This document shows positions 8,490-18,506 of a stretch of DNA of 64,000 bases, piece after piece (position 1 is the first letter of the stretch; each line of letters begins with the position of its first letter). The translations under genes were made by a program, and so were the position numbers. Origin of the DNA: Bacteroidales bacterium (lineage in GTDB: Bacteria; Bacteroidota; Bacteroidia; Bacteroidales; Tenuifilaceae); contig RPRQ01000001.1 in assembly GCA_003818205.1 (NCBI GenBank), positions 1 through 64,000 on the forward strand, written 5' to 3'. Under the pieces are notes generated by a model. The model saw only the letters and a program-made list of their open reading frames with translations. It had not been told where the DNA came from and did not search any database.

Positions 8490-11093
8490 TTACTGAATTT
8501 TAGGTAGTAAAATTGAGTTGAATAGTAGTTTGTAAGTACCCGCCGATGATGCCCTAAATATTGGGCTAAAGCCCATGAGTACAAATTGCGCTTTGCCCTT
8601 TTTTACCCATACTAAAGCGGATTTGTTGTACAATAGCTTTTCGTTTTTCAGATAACCGCTAAGCAGGGTGTTCTCCTCTTCAAAGAAGCCAATAACTCTT
8701 CGATCCATATCGAAGTTGGGGATTGAGGTGGAGAATGCAGGTGCCCCTCGGTAGAATATTCCAATTGTTTTCGGTACACCCCAAGATATAGGATGATTAC
8801 CGAGGACATTTATTTTCACCAATGAACCAGGACATTCTAACCCTTTTTTGGCTAGTTGATCCCCATCGTTCCTAAATGGCAGTCGAAACTCCTCAGAGGT
8901 AGTTTTGTCCTTTATGGTTAAAGCACCCTCAAACAGAGCCGTTGATTCGCCCCAAGAGATTACTGTACCGCCAAGTGCAATATAATTCATCAGACTCTCA
9001 AATCCTTTTGTACCCATTCCCTTGGAGAATTCAGGAGGCAGGTTACTCTGAAAGTATTGCTCACCACGTTTGGTCTTACCATCCTTTAGGATTGAAGCAT
9101 CCTCATCGGGGAAGATGATGATATCAAAATTTTTCGATAGCTCTGTGGTTTCAAAATCTTTTGGACGAAGTTGTGTATATTTTATAGCGTAGGAATCGAG
9201 CACATACCTTGTCCACCCTGCATCCATATCGTGCATATACGATTCAACCAATGCAATTCGGGGTAGGGGAACAGGGTTTAAGTTAATTGAAGGAATATTA
9301 TCGACATATACTATTGGGAATGTCGATGTTTTTAGCAATTCGATAAGTTTGTCCTGCTTTTTAATAATAAAACTACCTGCAGGAACTTTTACTCCATTAA
9401 TATCAAATTCATTAGCGCATCTATCAACCTTTATACTGTTATTTAGCGCTTCAAAAACCAGCTTGTACGATTGGTTACTGGTTGAGGTTAGGATTGCATA
9501 CTCAAAATTTTCCTTGTTGTTAGCAAGCGTGAACTTCCCATTAATCTTTTCTATTTGTTTCTCAAAGTCAAGGTTTCGGGTATCGATCTGAATAGATTTT
9601 AATCCTTTATGTAACGGTAGCGACCAGCTGGTAATATCGTATGGTTCTATCAACTCTCCACCTGGAGTATAATGCCTTTCAGGGTATTTTTGGGGTTCCA
9701 TCACCTCTTTTATAAATGATCTGAACGGTTGAGCAAGCGAAACAACAATATCGCCTTTTTTGTAGTTTATTCCGTTTAGGGTAAAATCATTCGATAATCT
9801 TGATACTTCAACACCGTGTTCCTTTAAAAGGTTAACGAGTTCAACCATTTCGCTCTTATCCTGCTGATTCTCGGGTACGATGAAGTAGTAAGGTGCCTGA
9901 TTTTGTCCCCTTTTCACATCACTTTTGCATATATCGTTGCGAAAGGTTAGGATACGGTCTTTGTAGATTGATGCAGTGTTAAGTATAGAGTTTGTTGATT
10001 CAATCTCGTACTGAACAATATCACCAAGTCTCCACCAACCACCGGGCCATGGAGCAGGCATATTTGCGCTAATTTTGTATTCAGATAGCCCTTTACCCCA
10101 AACGCTTAGCTCAGTGGGTTCTACAAAAATGGGTTTTGCAACTTGAACGCTTGCAGCTTCGGTTAAAAACGATATAACATTTTTCCAAAGGCAGGTTTCG
10201 GTTGAGCCGGGCCAATAGTTGTCGAAAAGCGTATGTTGGCAAATACCGGTTAAACCCTTTGCTGTCATATCGTTTATCATATTTTGACCAAAAATCCCAT
10301 TCCAAGTCCACAGCTTTGGGTCGATATTTTCGGCAATGGGGTCATGGTTTGGCGGTACAAAATACCTTGCTCCGGTTGAGCCCATCTGATGTTTCTCAAC
10401 CATAACTTGTGGAAGCCACGAGGTGCTAGTGATTTCGGAAATAGCTTTAGAGTCGGTTTGGGTTAGAACGATGAAATCGCGGTTATTATCGTGCCCTACG
10501 TACTTGTGGTAAACACCGGGTAGTGTAGTCGATTCGTACTTAGTGTCCTTATACTTATTGTAATGGTCAACCACCATATCCATACCATCGGGGTTATGGC
10601 AGGCAACGACCATATATACAACATCATTCAGTATTTCTAATTTGCTCGGCTCGTTGGAAGTTACCCAATCGTAGGCAATCAACGGGAGTGCTTGCGAAGG
10701 CGCAACCTCCGATGAGTGCATGGAGAGGGTCGCATAAACGAATACTTTACCTTCGTTCACCAAGCCGCTTCTATCCGCTTCTGGCAATAGGTAATCGAGC
10801 GCAAGCCTTTTGTTGATATCCTTTAACCTGTCGAGGTTACGGATATTCTGCTCCGATGATATTAAGGCCATAAAGATTGGTTTACCCATGGGGGATGTGC
10901 CAATTTCAATCAATTTTAGCCTATCCGATTGATTGTCTAAAACTTTAAGGTAATCGACTAGCTTCTCATAGGTGAAAAGCATACGGTCGGTACCTGGTTT
11001 AAAGCCAAAAAAATCTTCTGGTTTACTGATACTTTGCGAAAAGATACTTGTAACCATCAATGAAATTACAAGCATTAGTATTGATTTTTTCAT
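8490..11093 (-). CDS. Secreted M14-family zinc carboxypeptidase, downstream copy
   Basis: The 867-residue protein has a signal peptide (MKKSILMLVISLMVTSIFSQ) and a peptidase M14 domain in its first 350 residues. Zinc ligands are His126 and Glu129 (MHSSEV) and probably His235 (VEKHQMGS). Asn204-Arg205 in HDNNRDF fits the substrate carboxylate site, and the Glu in FLTEAAS is a plausible catalytic residue. The remaining 500 residues hold a region with amidotransferase-like features (IIIFPDEDAS, GGTVISWGESTALF). Large M14 proteins of this type are exported by Bacteroidetes and probably trim peptides for uptake. The gene directly upstream encodes a paralogue of exactly the same length. A terminator follows. 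Confidence 0.9.
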   Translation of the reverse strand: MKKSILMLVISLMVTSIFSQSISKPEDFFGFKPGTDRMLFTYEKLVDYLKVLDNQSDRLKLIEIGTSPMGKPIFMALISSEQNIRNLDRLKDINKRLALDYLLPEADRSGLVNEGKVFVYATLSMHSSEVAPSQALPLIAYDWVTSNEPSKLEILNDVVYMVVACHNPDGMDMVVDHYNKYKDTKYESTTLPGVYHKYVGHDNNRDFIVLTQTDSKAISEITSTSWLPQVMVEKHQMGSTGARYFVPPNHDPIAENIDPKLWTWNGIFGQNMINDMTAKGLTGICQHTLFDNYWPGSTETCLWKNVISFLTEAASVQVAKPIFVEPTELSVWGKGLSEYKISANMPAPWPGGWWRLGDIVQYEIESTNSILNTASIYKDRILTFRNDICKSDVKRGQNQAPYYFIVPENQQDKSEMVELVNLLKEHGVEVSRLSNDFTLNGINYKKGDIVVSLAQPFRSFIKEVMEPQKYPERHYTPGGELIEPYDITSWSLPLHKGLKSIQIDTRNLDFEKQIEKINGKFTLANNKENFEYAILTSTSNQSYKLVFEALNNSIKVDRCANEFDINGVKVPAGSFIIKKQDKLIELLKTSTFPIVYVDNIPSINLNPVPLPRIALVESYMHDMDAGWTRYVLDSYAIKYTQLRPKDFETTELSKNFDIIIFPDEDASILKDGKTKRGEQYFQSNLPPEFSKGMGTKGFESLMNYIALGGTVISWGESTALFEGALTIKDKTTSEEFRLPFRNDGDQLAKKGLECPGSLVKINVLGNHPISWGVPKTIGIFYRGAPAFSTSIPNFDMDRRVIGFFEEENTLLSGYLKNEKLLYNKSALVWVKKGKAQFVLMGFSPIFRASSAGTYKLLFNSILLPKIQ

Positions 11094-11201
11094 TTATAGG
11101 TTAATTAGGGTTAGTATTATGTTAGGGTTTATGTTGATTTTTATAACTGCAAAATAGTGTTGTCAAAGTTTTAATGCTCTAAATCAATAAGATATTCGCT
11201 C

Positions 11202-13805
11202 TCACTTCAGCTTATCAATCAGTAACGCATTATACAGCAATTTATAGTTCAATGGTACAGATGCTCTAAAAACAGGATTAAATCCAAAAAAAACGAGTTG
11301 ACCTTTTCCCTTTTTCAGCCATATTAGGGCAGACTTGTTGTATAGATTTTCTTCACCGCTAATATAGCCGCTTAGTAGTAGGTTATCCTCCTCGAAGTAC
11401 CCTAAAACTCTTCTATCCATATCGAAATCGGGAATGGATGTTACAAATGCTGTGTTTCCATTATAGTAAATACCGATGTTGGAAGGTACGCCCCAAGTTA
11501 TCGGGTGATCTGTTACAACGTTCATTCTAATTAGGGAGCCGGGACATTTTAATCCCCTTTTTGCTAACCGATCAGCATCATTTCTGAAGGGGAGTTTGAA
11601 CTCCTCTGTAGTATTGCTTGCTTTAATAGCGAGAGTTCCCTCGAATAAAGCTGTTGATGCGCCCCATGAAACAATAATCCCCCCTTTTTCGATATAGGAC
11701 ATTAGATTTTCGAACCCTTTTTGCCCCATTCCTTTGGTGTACTCTGGTGGATAGTTTGATACAATGTATTGGTTATCACGTTTCCTTTTACCTTCCTTGA
11801 GTATTGAAGCACTTTGATCGGGGAAAACCAGAACATCGAATTTACCAGTTAAATCGGTTAGCTCAAAATCACTCGGATGTAGAACGGTAAATTTTATCCC
11901 AAAATCGTCAAAATTGAAACGTGTCCACCCAGCATCAATATCGCTATAATAGGTTTCAACTAGACCAATTCTGGGAAGCGAAACCTGTTTTAACGAAAGT
12001 TCTGGTAGTTTATTTAAATAGATAATCGGGAATGATGCATCTTTAATAATTTCATCAATATTGTTCTGTTTTTTTAAGATAAAGCTACCCGCAGGGATGA
12101 AAATTCCATCAATCTCAAAATCTTTTTCACATCTAACTACTTTTACCCCTTTACTAATAGCATTAAATACCATTTTATAGGATTGGTTATCGGTTGATGT
12201 AAGGATAGCAAATTCATAGCTGCTAGGCTGAACGCTTAATGTGTAGCGGCTCATTATTCTTTCGATTTTACCCTCAAAATCAAGATTACGAGTATCTATT
12301 TGCTTGTACGATAAACCTTTTTGTAGTGGTAACGACCAGCTCGTGATGTCGTATGGCTCGATTAGCTCGCCATCAGGTGTGTAATGGCGCTCGGGGTACT
12401 TTTGTGCTTCCATTACTTCCTTAACAAATGACCGGAATGGTTGGGCAAGGGGAATGACTATATCGCCCTTTTTATAGTTTATATTCTCAAGGGTAAATTC
12501 ATTTATCAGTTTATAAACTTCAACCCCATGCTCGCGAAGCAGGTTCACCATATCAACTAATTCACTTTTATTGAGCTGATTTTCGGGAACAATGAAGTAG
12601 TATGGGGGTTGATTCTTGCCCTTTTCAACTTCCTTTTTGCAAATATCATTTCTGAAAGTTAGGATGCGCTCCTTGTAAAGCGAAGCAGTATTTAGGATTG
12701 ATTCGATAGCTTGAATCTCATACTCCACAATATCGCTAAGCCTCCACCATCCTCCTGGCCACGGAGCAACCATATTTGCACTCTTTTTATACTCTGATAG
12801 ACCTTTTCCCGAAACATTCAGTTCTGTAGGTTCAACGAATATGGGTTTTGCAACCTGTGCGCTTGCAGCCTCGTTCAGGAAACCGATTACATTTTTAAAA
12901 ATACAAGTTTTTGTTGAGCCTAACCAGTATGAATCGAACATATTATGCTGTGTAACTCCTGTTAGGCCAGCAGCGGTCATGTCATTTACCATATTATGCC
13001 CGAAAACTCCAATCCAGTTGAATATTTCGGCATCAACGTTCTCTGCAATTGGATCGTGGTAAGGGGGAACGAAGTAGCGTGGCCCTGTTGAACCCATCTG
13101 GTGTTTGTCAACAAAAACTTGTGGATACCAGGTTGTACTTGTAATTGCCGATATTGCTTTAGAGTCGCTTTGAGAAAGGAAGAGGTAATCACGGTTGTTA
13201 TCGTGCCCAAGATATTTATGGTAAACTCCTGGTAGCGAACTTCCTTCATATTTTGTCCCTTTGTACTTGTTGTAATGTTCAACCACCATATCCATACCAT
13301 CTGGATTTATGGTGGGCACCATCATGTAAACTATATCATTGAGAAGTTTCAACTTTTTTATATCATTGGTTGAAACTAGCTCATAAACAACTAATGGAGA
13401 CGCTTGAGCTGGAGCAACTTCTGTTGAGTGCATCGATAGCGTTGCGAGCACAAACACCTTTCCCTCATTAGCTAAGTTTTTCTGCTCTGAGCTTGTAAGT
13501 TTGCTGTCGATTGCTAGTTTTTGGTTTATAACCCTTAATCTATCTAAGTTTTTAATATTCTCAGGCGATGAAATAAAGGCAATGTACAATGGTTTTCCTA
13601 AAGGTGATTTGCCTATTTCTGTCATAAGCAATCTGTCAGATTGTTTATCGAGAATAGTTAGGTATTCAATCAACTTCTCGTAGTTTATGAGCATTCCATC
13701 GGCACCAGGTTTAAAGCCAAAAAAAACTTCGGGTTTGGTAATGGATTGTGCAGAAATACTTCCTATCATTAATGATAGTAGAAGCAGTAATAGCGTTTTT
13801 TTCAT
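11202..13805 (-). CDS. Secreted M14-family zinc carboxypeptidase, upstream copy
   Basis: This protein has the same 867-residue length and domain order as the gene 108 bp downstream. It has a signal peptide (MKKTLLLLLLSLMIGSISAQ), zinc motif MHSTEV, HDNNRDY, and the third zinc ligand in VDKHQMGS. Divergence is spread over the whole length, with many replacements but almost no gaps, so the pair arose from an old tandem duplication and both copies are kept under selection. Differences cluster in the loop after PPYHDP and in the C-terminal third, which may mean different peptide preferences. Both catalytic sets look intact. Confidence 0.9.
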   Translation of the reverse strand: MKKTLLLLLLSLMIGSISAQSITKPEVFFGFKPGADGMLINYEKLIEYLTILDKQSDRLLMTEIGKSPLGKPLYIAFISSPENIKNLDRLRVINQKLAIDSKLTSSEQKNLANEGKVFVLATLSMHSTEVAPAQASPLVVYELVSTNDIKKLKLLNDIVYMMVPTINPDGMDMVVEHYNKYKGTKYEGSSLPGVYHKYLGHDNNRDYLFLSQSDSKAISAITSTTWYPQVFVDKHQMGSTGPRYFVPPYHDPIAENVDAEIFNWIGVFGHNMVNDMTAAGLTGVTQHNMFDSYWLGSTKTCIFKNVIGFLNEAASAQVAKPIFVEPTELNVSGKGLSEYKKSANMVAPWPGGWWRLSDIVEYEIQAIESILNTASLYKERILTFRNDICKKEVEKGKNQPPYYFIVPENQLNKSELVDMVNLLREHGVEVYKLINEFTLENINYKKGDIVIPLAQPFRSFVKEVMEAQKYPERHYTPDGELIEPYDITSWSLPLQKGLSYKQIDTRNLDFEGKIERIMSRYTLSVQPSSYEFAILTSTDNQSYKMVFNAISKGVKVVRCEKDFEIDGIFIPAGSFILKKQNNIDEIIKDASFPIIYLNKLPELSLKQVSLPRIGLVETYYSDIDAGWTRFNFDDFGIKFTVLHPSDFELTDLTGKFDVLVFPDQSASILKEGKRKRDNQYIVSNYPPEYTKGMGQKGFENLMSYIEKGGIIVSWGASTALFEGTLAIKASNTTEEFKLPFRNDADRLAKRGLKCPGSLIRMNVVTDHPITWGVPSNIGIYYNGNTAFVTSIPDFDMDRRVLGYFEEDNLLLSGYISGEENLYNKSALIWLKKGKGQLVFFGFNPVFRASVPLNYKLLYNALLIDKLK

Positions 13806-13924
13806 CTGCTAGTTGGTTAAAGGTTAGATTTTGGGCTTCCCAAAGTATGCGAATGGGCAGTTTAATCCTTTGATTTAGGATTAGCAGAATGGTTTAAGCG
13901 ATAAAGGGCTATTGGAGAAGGAAA

Positions 13925-16090
13925 TTACTTAATCCTAACCTTTTTGATAAATGCCTTATTATAGCCTGACTCGATAATACTGCTGAGTTCGCCTTTTGCA
14001 TCTGTGTAATTCGCAAAGCTACCTACGGTATATCGGTATAATCCATCGCTTCCATGGTTTTCATTTACACCCGAAATATTGTTAAATGTAGAAAGGGCAA
14101 TGGGTTTATTTGATGCCATTAGCTGGATGGTGTATGCTGCATCAATCATATCAATCCTCACGTAGGCCTTGGTGTAACCTAACGCTTTAACTTTACCTAG
14201 GGTAGCCATTGCATCCTCCATCGATTCGGTTGACCCAACCGAATAGCGATAGAACCCTTCGGGTGATAGCGTTATCTCGATATTATCAATGTCCTTGAAA
14301 TAGTCTGCGCCAATATCGGTTTTAAGAGCCATTAGCTGAACAGCGTAGATTGATAACCTGACCTCTGAGGTTGAGCTAACCGTATTCTCTACTTTTACTT
14401 TCACCTTCTCCGTTATTTTTTCCTTGGGTTTGGCTGGTTCGGTTTTTACCTCTTTTTTTGGGGTCTCTGCAATCTTTACAGGTTTTGTTTTTTCAACAGT
14501 AGCGGTATCCTTCTTAACCGCTACCGGTAATACTTCTGCAATTAGTTTTGGCTTTTCAACAGGGATAGGCTGCATCTTGGCTTCGAATGGAAATTCTTTA
14601 CCGTTAAAGTCTTCAGCAATAGTAAATTCCTTTGAGAAAGGAAGGTATTTGCTATTATTTATTAATACTTGATAGGTGCCAGCATCAATCCTATACGAAA
14701 AACTCATGTTGCTGGTTGATTCCAGCTTTGCAATGGTATCGTTTTTCGATGTGTCGAAGATGCTAATTTTAAATGGTTTACCCGAATCATTCGATTCAGC
14801 TAATATTTTCCCATTGAGATTAGTGAATCGTCCCATCTCAATGTGATTAATATCCCGTCTTCCAATACTATTTTTATCGTAGAATGATATAAAACCTGAT
14901 TTCAAACCATTTTCGGGGAAGTAGAACTGGTTATTATCACTATTATTAATAGGGTAGTTTAGGGTTTGCACTTTCTGAGAACCTTCGAGGTTAACGTAGA
15001 AGATATCGTACCCCCCTAATCCACCGCGTCCTTCGGAGCTGAAGAACAGGTATTTCTCATCGGGTGTTAGGAATGGGGTAACCTCGTTAAACGGGGTATT
15101 GATCCCAGAACCAAGATTTACGGGTTCGCCCCATAGCCCTTTTTCGTTTACGGTTGCTTTGTAGATATCTAAACCTCCAAGCCCTCCTTTTCGGTCGCTT
15201 GTAAAGTAGATGGTATTGCCATCCTTTGTTAAGCAGACATGGGTTTCGTTTGATTTTGTGTTGATTGGTTTCTCAAACTGTAAGGGTTGAATCCATTTGT
15301 TCCCCTCGATTGTTGTAACAAAAATATCATTGTTTTCAGGATTGTCGCTCGACAGGTAGAGATCCTTACCATTGAATGATAGGAAACAGGTTAAAAGGTA
15401 TTTATTACCCAGCTGGGTTGTTATTTTTTTTGGGGCGGACCATATATTATTCACTTTATTGGAGATAAAAATATCGTTGCCCAATTTATTTATTGTTGTA
15501 AATGCAAGCGTTTTACCATCGCCAGAGACAACAGCATTTATATTAGGGAACTCATTATTAATGGTATTGCCGAGATTTGTAATCTTAACGCTTACCGAAT
15601 CTTTGATAAGCTCATTTGCGTTTTTACAGCTGGCTATGTTCTGATCTACTAGTGCTCTAAGGTTATCATCGGGTTTTAAAAACTCTTTATATTTGACGTA
15701 AGTTTCAGCTGCCTCATCGAATTGCTGGTCAATTCTGTACGCTTCAGCCAATAAGTAAAGGGCAAGAGTAGGTGCTTTGGGCTCTTTTAACGATTTTTCT
15801 TTATAATCAGGCGATACATTTTTTACAGCATCTTCAAGGTAGCCTATTGCCTCCTTTTTCTTGTCGTCGGTGCGTAGGTAGCAGTAACCTATCTTGAATT
15901 TAAAATTTGCATTATCGGGTACAATTTTCGATGCCTTTTTAAATGTTTCGGCTGCTTTATCGTACTGTTTGTCGAACATATAAGTTTCAGCATCATTCTG
16001 ATATAGGAGAATTTTATTCCAATCCTGAGAGAAGAGTGAACTGTTTGCAATAATGAAACAGAATAGTAGAATAATTCTATTTTTTTGCAT
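13925..16090 (-). CDS. Envelope protein with TPR, PD40 propeller and two SPOR domains
   Basis: The 721-residue protein has a signal peptide (ending SSLFSQ), TPR-like repeats at about 30-160, PD40/WD40-like propeller strands at about 180-410 (repeated FTSDRKGGLGGLDIY and FSSEGRGGLGGYDIF patterns), a small beta-sandwich domain (430-500), a Lys/Pro/Glu-rich linker (510-580) and two SPOR-like repeats (about 585-645 and 650-720, each with YRYSVGS or YRYTVGS). The first part resembles PorE-like proteins of the type IX secretion machinery, but the OmpA peptidoglycan-binding domain normally at the end is replaced by the SPOR pair, which binds denuded glycan. It may therefore anchor to septal or remodelled peptidoglycan. 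A perfect FNR-like box lies upstream. Confidence 0.78.
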   Translation of the reverse strand: MQKNRIILLFCFIIANSSLFSQDWNKILLYQNDAETYMFDKQYDKAAETFKKASKIVPDNANFKFKIGYCYLRTDDKKKEAIGYLEDAVKNVSPDYKEKSLKEPKAPTLALYLLAEAYRIDQQFDEAAETYVKYKEFLKPDDNLRALVDQNIASCKNANELIKDSVSVKITNLGNTINNEFPNINAVVSGDGKTLAFTTINKLGNDIFISNKVNNIWSAPKKITTQLGNKYLLTCFLSFNGKDLYLSSDNPENNDIFVTTIEGNKWIQPLQFEKPINTKSNETHVCLTKDGNTIYFTSDRKGGLGGLDIYKATVNEKGLWGEPVNLGSGINTPFNEVTPFLTPDEKYLFFSSEGRGGLGGYDIFYVNLEGSQKVQTLNYPINNSDNNQFYFPENGLKSGFISFYDKNSIGRRDINHIEMGRFTNLNGKILAESNDSGKPFKISIFDTSKNDTIAKLESTSNMSFSYRIDAGTYQVLINNSKYLPFSKEFTIAEDFNGKEFPFEAKMQPIPVEKPKLIAEVLPVAVKKDTATVEKTKPVKIAETPKKEVKTEPAKPKEKITEKVKVKVENTVSSTSEVRLSIYAVQLMALKTDIGADYFKDIDNIEITLSPEGFYRYSVGSTESMEDAMATLGKVKALGYTKAYVRIDMIDAAYTIQLMASNKPIALSTFNNISGVNENHGSDGLYRYTVGSFANYTDAKGELSSIIESGYNKAFIKKVRIK

Positions 16091-16106
16091 TTTGATCGTT
16101 TTTTTA

Positions 16107-16114
16107 CAAATATA
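16107..16114 (-). promoter_or_regulatory. Candidate -7 element of the TPR/PD40/SPOR gene
   Basis: On the leftward strand the sequence reads TATATTTG, a perfect match to the Bacteroidetes -7 consensus TAnnTTTG, ending 17 bp before the ATG. No clear TTTG is found 19-20 bp further upstream, so the promoter may need an activator. Confidence 0.5.
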
Positions 16115-16228
16115 ATACGATTGCCGTAAAGTTTATGTTTCTATATGCGATTGTATTATAATTATTCTTAATAATAGTTGATAGAAAGGCTTATTTCATG
16201 GACTAAAGGTAACATAATGCGCTATAAG

Positions 16229-16242
16229 TTGATTTAAATCAA
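16229..16242. promoter_or_regulatory. Perfect FNR/CRP-type palindrome
   Basis: TTGATTTAAATCAA matches the FNR consensus TTGAT-N4-ATCAA exactly. It lies about 115 bp upstream of the -7 element of the leftward TPR/PD40/SPOR gene and 116 bp downstream of the leftward kinase gene's stop codon. No Crp/Fnr-family gene is in the window. Confidence 0.45.
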
Positions 16243-16357
16243 TGATTTTATTGATCTTTTCGGCTAATAACGTTTAGTTTATCAGCTTTGTAGTGCACCC
16301 CATTAAAGATTAAAGGGTAATGATTCCATTTCGAATCCTTAGGATATAATTGGCCGA

Positions 16358-18205
16358 TTAACCTTTTGGTAATGTAAATTTAAATTCGCTACCAACGCCT
16401 AATTCACTCTCAACCCAAATTTTTCCGCCATGCTTCTCAATAAATTCTTTACAAAGCATCAAGCCCAAACCAGATCCCTTCTCGTTGGCGGTGCCATTAG
16501 TAGTGATATTGTCGTTACGGTTAAATAGTTTATTGCAAATTTCTTTGCTTATCCCAATACCATCGTCAGAAACGGTAATTTCAACGTAGTTATGATCAAT
16601 GGTGGCGTAAATGTTGATCTTTCCATTAGGCTTAGTGAATTTTATGGCGTTGGAGATTAGATTTCGAACTATTATTTGAAGCATAATTTTATCGGCGTAA
16701 ACAGCAATATCTTCAGCTTCAAAATATCTTATTGTTATGTTTTTAATCCTTGCGGTAGAGCGTAGGAGATCGAGTGTATCCTGAATTGTTGTGAGTAATC
16801 GTAGGTTTTGTGGTTGATATTCAATTTTGCCCATTTGTGAATTTGCCCAAACCAATAGGTTATCTATCAACGCTAATGTGTTTTTAGCCGCCGAATTGAT
16901 TTGTTCAATGAACTCTTCCGTTTTTTTATGGTTGTAACTATTATGATTATTCACAAGTAGTTCAGAAAAACCTAGTATGGCGTTGAATGGGTTTTTTAAA
17001 TCGTGAGCAACGATTGAAAATAGTTTATCCTTTGTTGAATTAGTCGATTTGAGCTGATTGTTGAGCAACGTTAAGGCTTCTTCGGCAAGTTTACGTTCAG
17101 TGATGTCTCGAACGATATGAACGGCTCCAGTATAGCTATTATTTACATCAAAAATGGGGTCAACCGTAATATCAAGCCATTTGCTTTCAACCTTAAGTTC
17201 AATGTTTTCGCGCTGCAATGTCTTTTTCATTTTTAGGATTGGGCATTCATTGAGTGGCTCTTTTATTCCATGAACCACCTCCCAGCACTTTCTTCCAATC
17301 ATATTTTTACCCATTTGAGGGAATAATTCGGTCATTACTTTATTGCATCGAATAATCCGTTGATTACTATCAAGAAGGCAAACACCATCCTTAACGGTGT
17401 CGAATGTTATTTGCCATTGAGCTGCAATATCAATAAATTTCGCTTCGTTTTTTTTGCGTTCGGTAATATCGCGTGCTTCAACGAACATGCACTTTTTACC
17501 GAGTATCATAGCTGGCTTTGAATGGACTTCAACAGGGAATTCGATTCCACCCTTAGTGCAATGCGTCCACTCGAAAAAGATTTCATCCTGAGAGGCTTTT
17601 ATTACCTGTTGTTGGACTTTACCCTTTAGGCTATTAGCGGCTATATCCAATGGTGTCATTCGCAGGAACTCATCAAGGCTGTAACCGTAACGGCTGATGG
17701 CTACCTGATTGGCATCGATAAATTGGCCATCCTCGTCTAGCAGAAAAAGGGCATCGGAGCTGATATTAAAAAATAATCGGAGTCGGCTCTCACTGTTCTT
17801 CAGAGCATTCTCCGTTTGCCTATGCTTAGTGATGTCGTTTATAAGTATATGCCTAACTATTCGGTTATTAAAGGTAACCGTTTGGGCTACTATCTCAACA
17901 TAGATTATTTCACCACTTTTTTTCTTTTGACGCCATTCACCTGTAGGATTTGAGGTGTGTTTTGTTTTTTCAATATCAAGTGTTAATAGCTCTAAGTCCT
18001 CTTCAAGGTGTAAATCTTTCAAGGTCATATTTAGAAACTCCTGTTTTGAATAACCGTAATGCTCCACCGCTGTTTTATTCGCTTGAAGAAATGCCAAAGT
18101 TTCAAGGTCGTAAATAAACATGGGTTGAGGATTGTTCTCAAACATAAAACGATACCGTTCTTCGCTCTCCCGAAGAGCCTCTTCAACTTTTTTGTCGTTT
18201 TGCAT
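16358..18205 (-). CDS. Soluble sensor histidine kinase with three PAS domains
   Basis: This 615-residue kinase has no membrane segment. Three PAS domains occupy about 8-135, 138-255 and 260-378; each ends in a PAC segment (LINDITKHR, EARDITERK, IVRDITERK). A HisKA domain follows with the phospho-acceptor in VAHDLKNPFNAILG, then a complete HATPase with NLISNAIKFT, DDGIGI and GSGLGLMLCKEF. It has no receiver or output domain and no adjacent regulator, so it is an orphan kinase sensing a cytoplasmic ligand or redox cue. The third PAS contains GRKCWEVVHG and NECPILKMK, a Cys-bearing loop that might bind a cofactor, but this is a guess. The 300 bp upstream hold only a short palindromic repeat. Confidence 0.9.
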   Translation of the reverse strand: MQNDKKVEEALRESEERYRFMFENNPQPMFIYDLETLAFLQANKTAVEHYGYSKQEFLNMTLKDLHLEEDLELLTLDIEKTKHTSNPTGEWRQKKKSGEIIYVEIVAQTVTFNNRIVRHILINDITKHRQTENALKNSESRLRLFFNISSDALFLLDEDGQFIDANQVAISRYGYSLDEFLRMTPLDIAANSLKGKVQQQVIKASQDEIFFEWTHCTKGGIEFPVEVHSKPAMILGKKCMFVEARDITERKKNEAKFIDIAAQWQITFDTVKDGVCLLDSNQRIIRCNKVMTELFPQMGKNMIGRKCWEVVHGIKEPLNECPILKMKKTLQRENIELKVESKWLDITVDPIFDVNNSYTGAVHIVRDITERKLAEEALTLLNNQLKSTNSTKDKLFSIVAHDLKNPFNAILGFSELLVNNHNSYNHKKTEEFIEQINSAAKNTLALIDNLLVWANSQMGKIEYQPQNLRLLTTIQDTLDLLRSTARIKNITIRYFEAEDIAVYADKIMLQIIVRNLISNAIKFTKPNGKINIYATIDHNYVEITVSDDGIGISKEICNKLFNRNDNITTNGTANEKGSGLGLMLCKEFIEKHGGKIWVESELGVGSEFKFTLPKG

Positions 18206-18456
18206 TTCTGTTGAGATAAGTAACCAAAGTCAATAAATCCTTGACGGCGGTTAACTTTTTAAACGTAATAACTCCAGAAATGTTGAAGTTATTAATCTAA
18301 ATCGTTGATTTTAAGGTTATGAAATTATTAAAAATAAAATCGGCTAACGATTCCTTTCGTCAAAATGTTAATAACTAGTAGAATAACAGTATTATGAATT
18401 TGACTCTTTGTAACTATTCAGCAATACTAAGAATAGAAACGAAAACCACTGAGACA

Positions 18457-18476
18457 TGCCTGCCTACCGGCAGGTT
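18457..18476. repeat. GCCTGCCTACCGGCAGG palindromic repeat
   Basis: A short copy of the palindromic word shared with 4486, 31347 and 37771 sits inside the sequence CCACTGAGACA...GTGTCTTCGTGG, itself a common intergenic word. The 18206-18506 gap contains nothing else that I can recognise. Confidence 0.6.
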
Positions 18477-18506
18477 CGTGTCTTCGTGGTGAATGGTTAC
18501 GACTCT

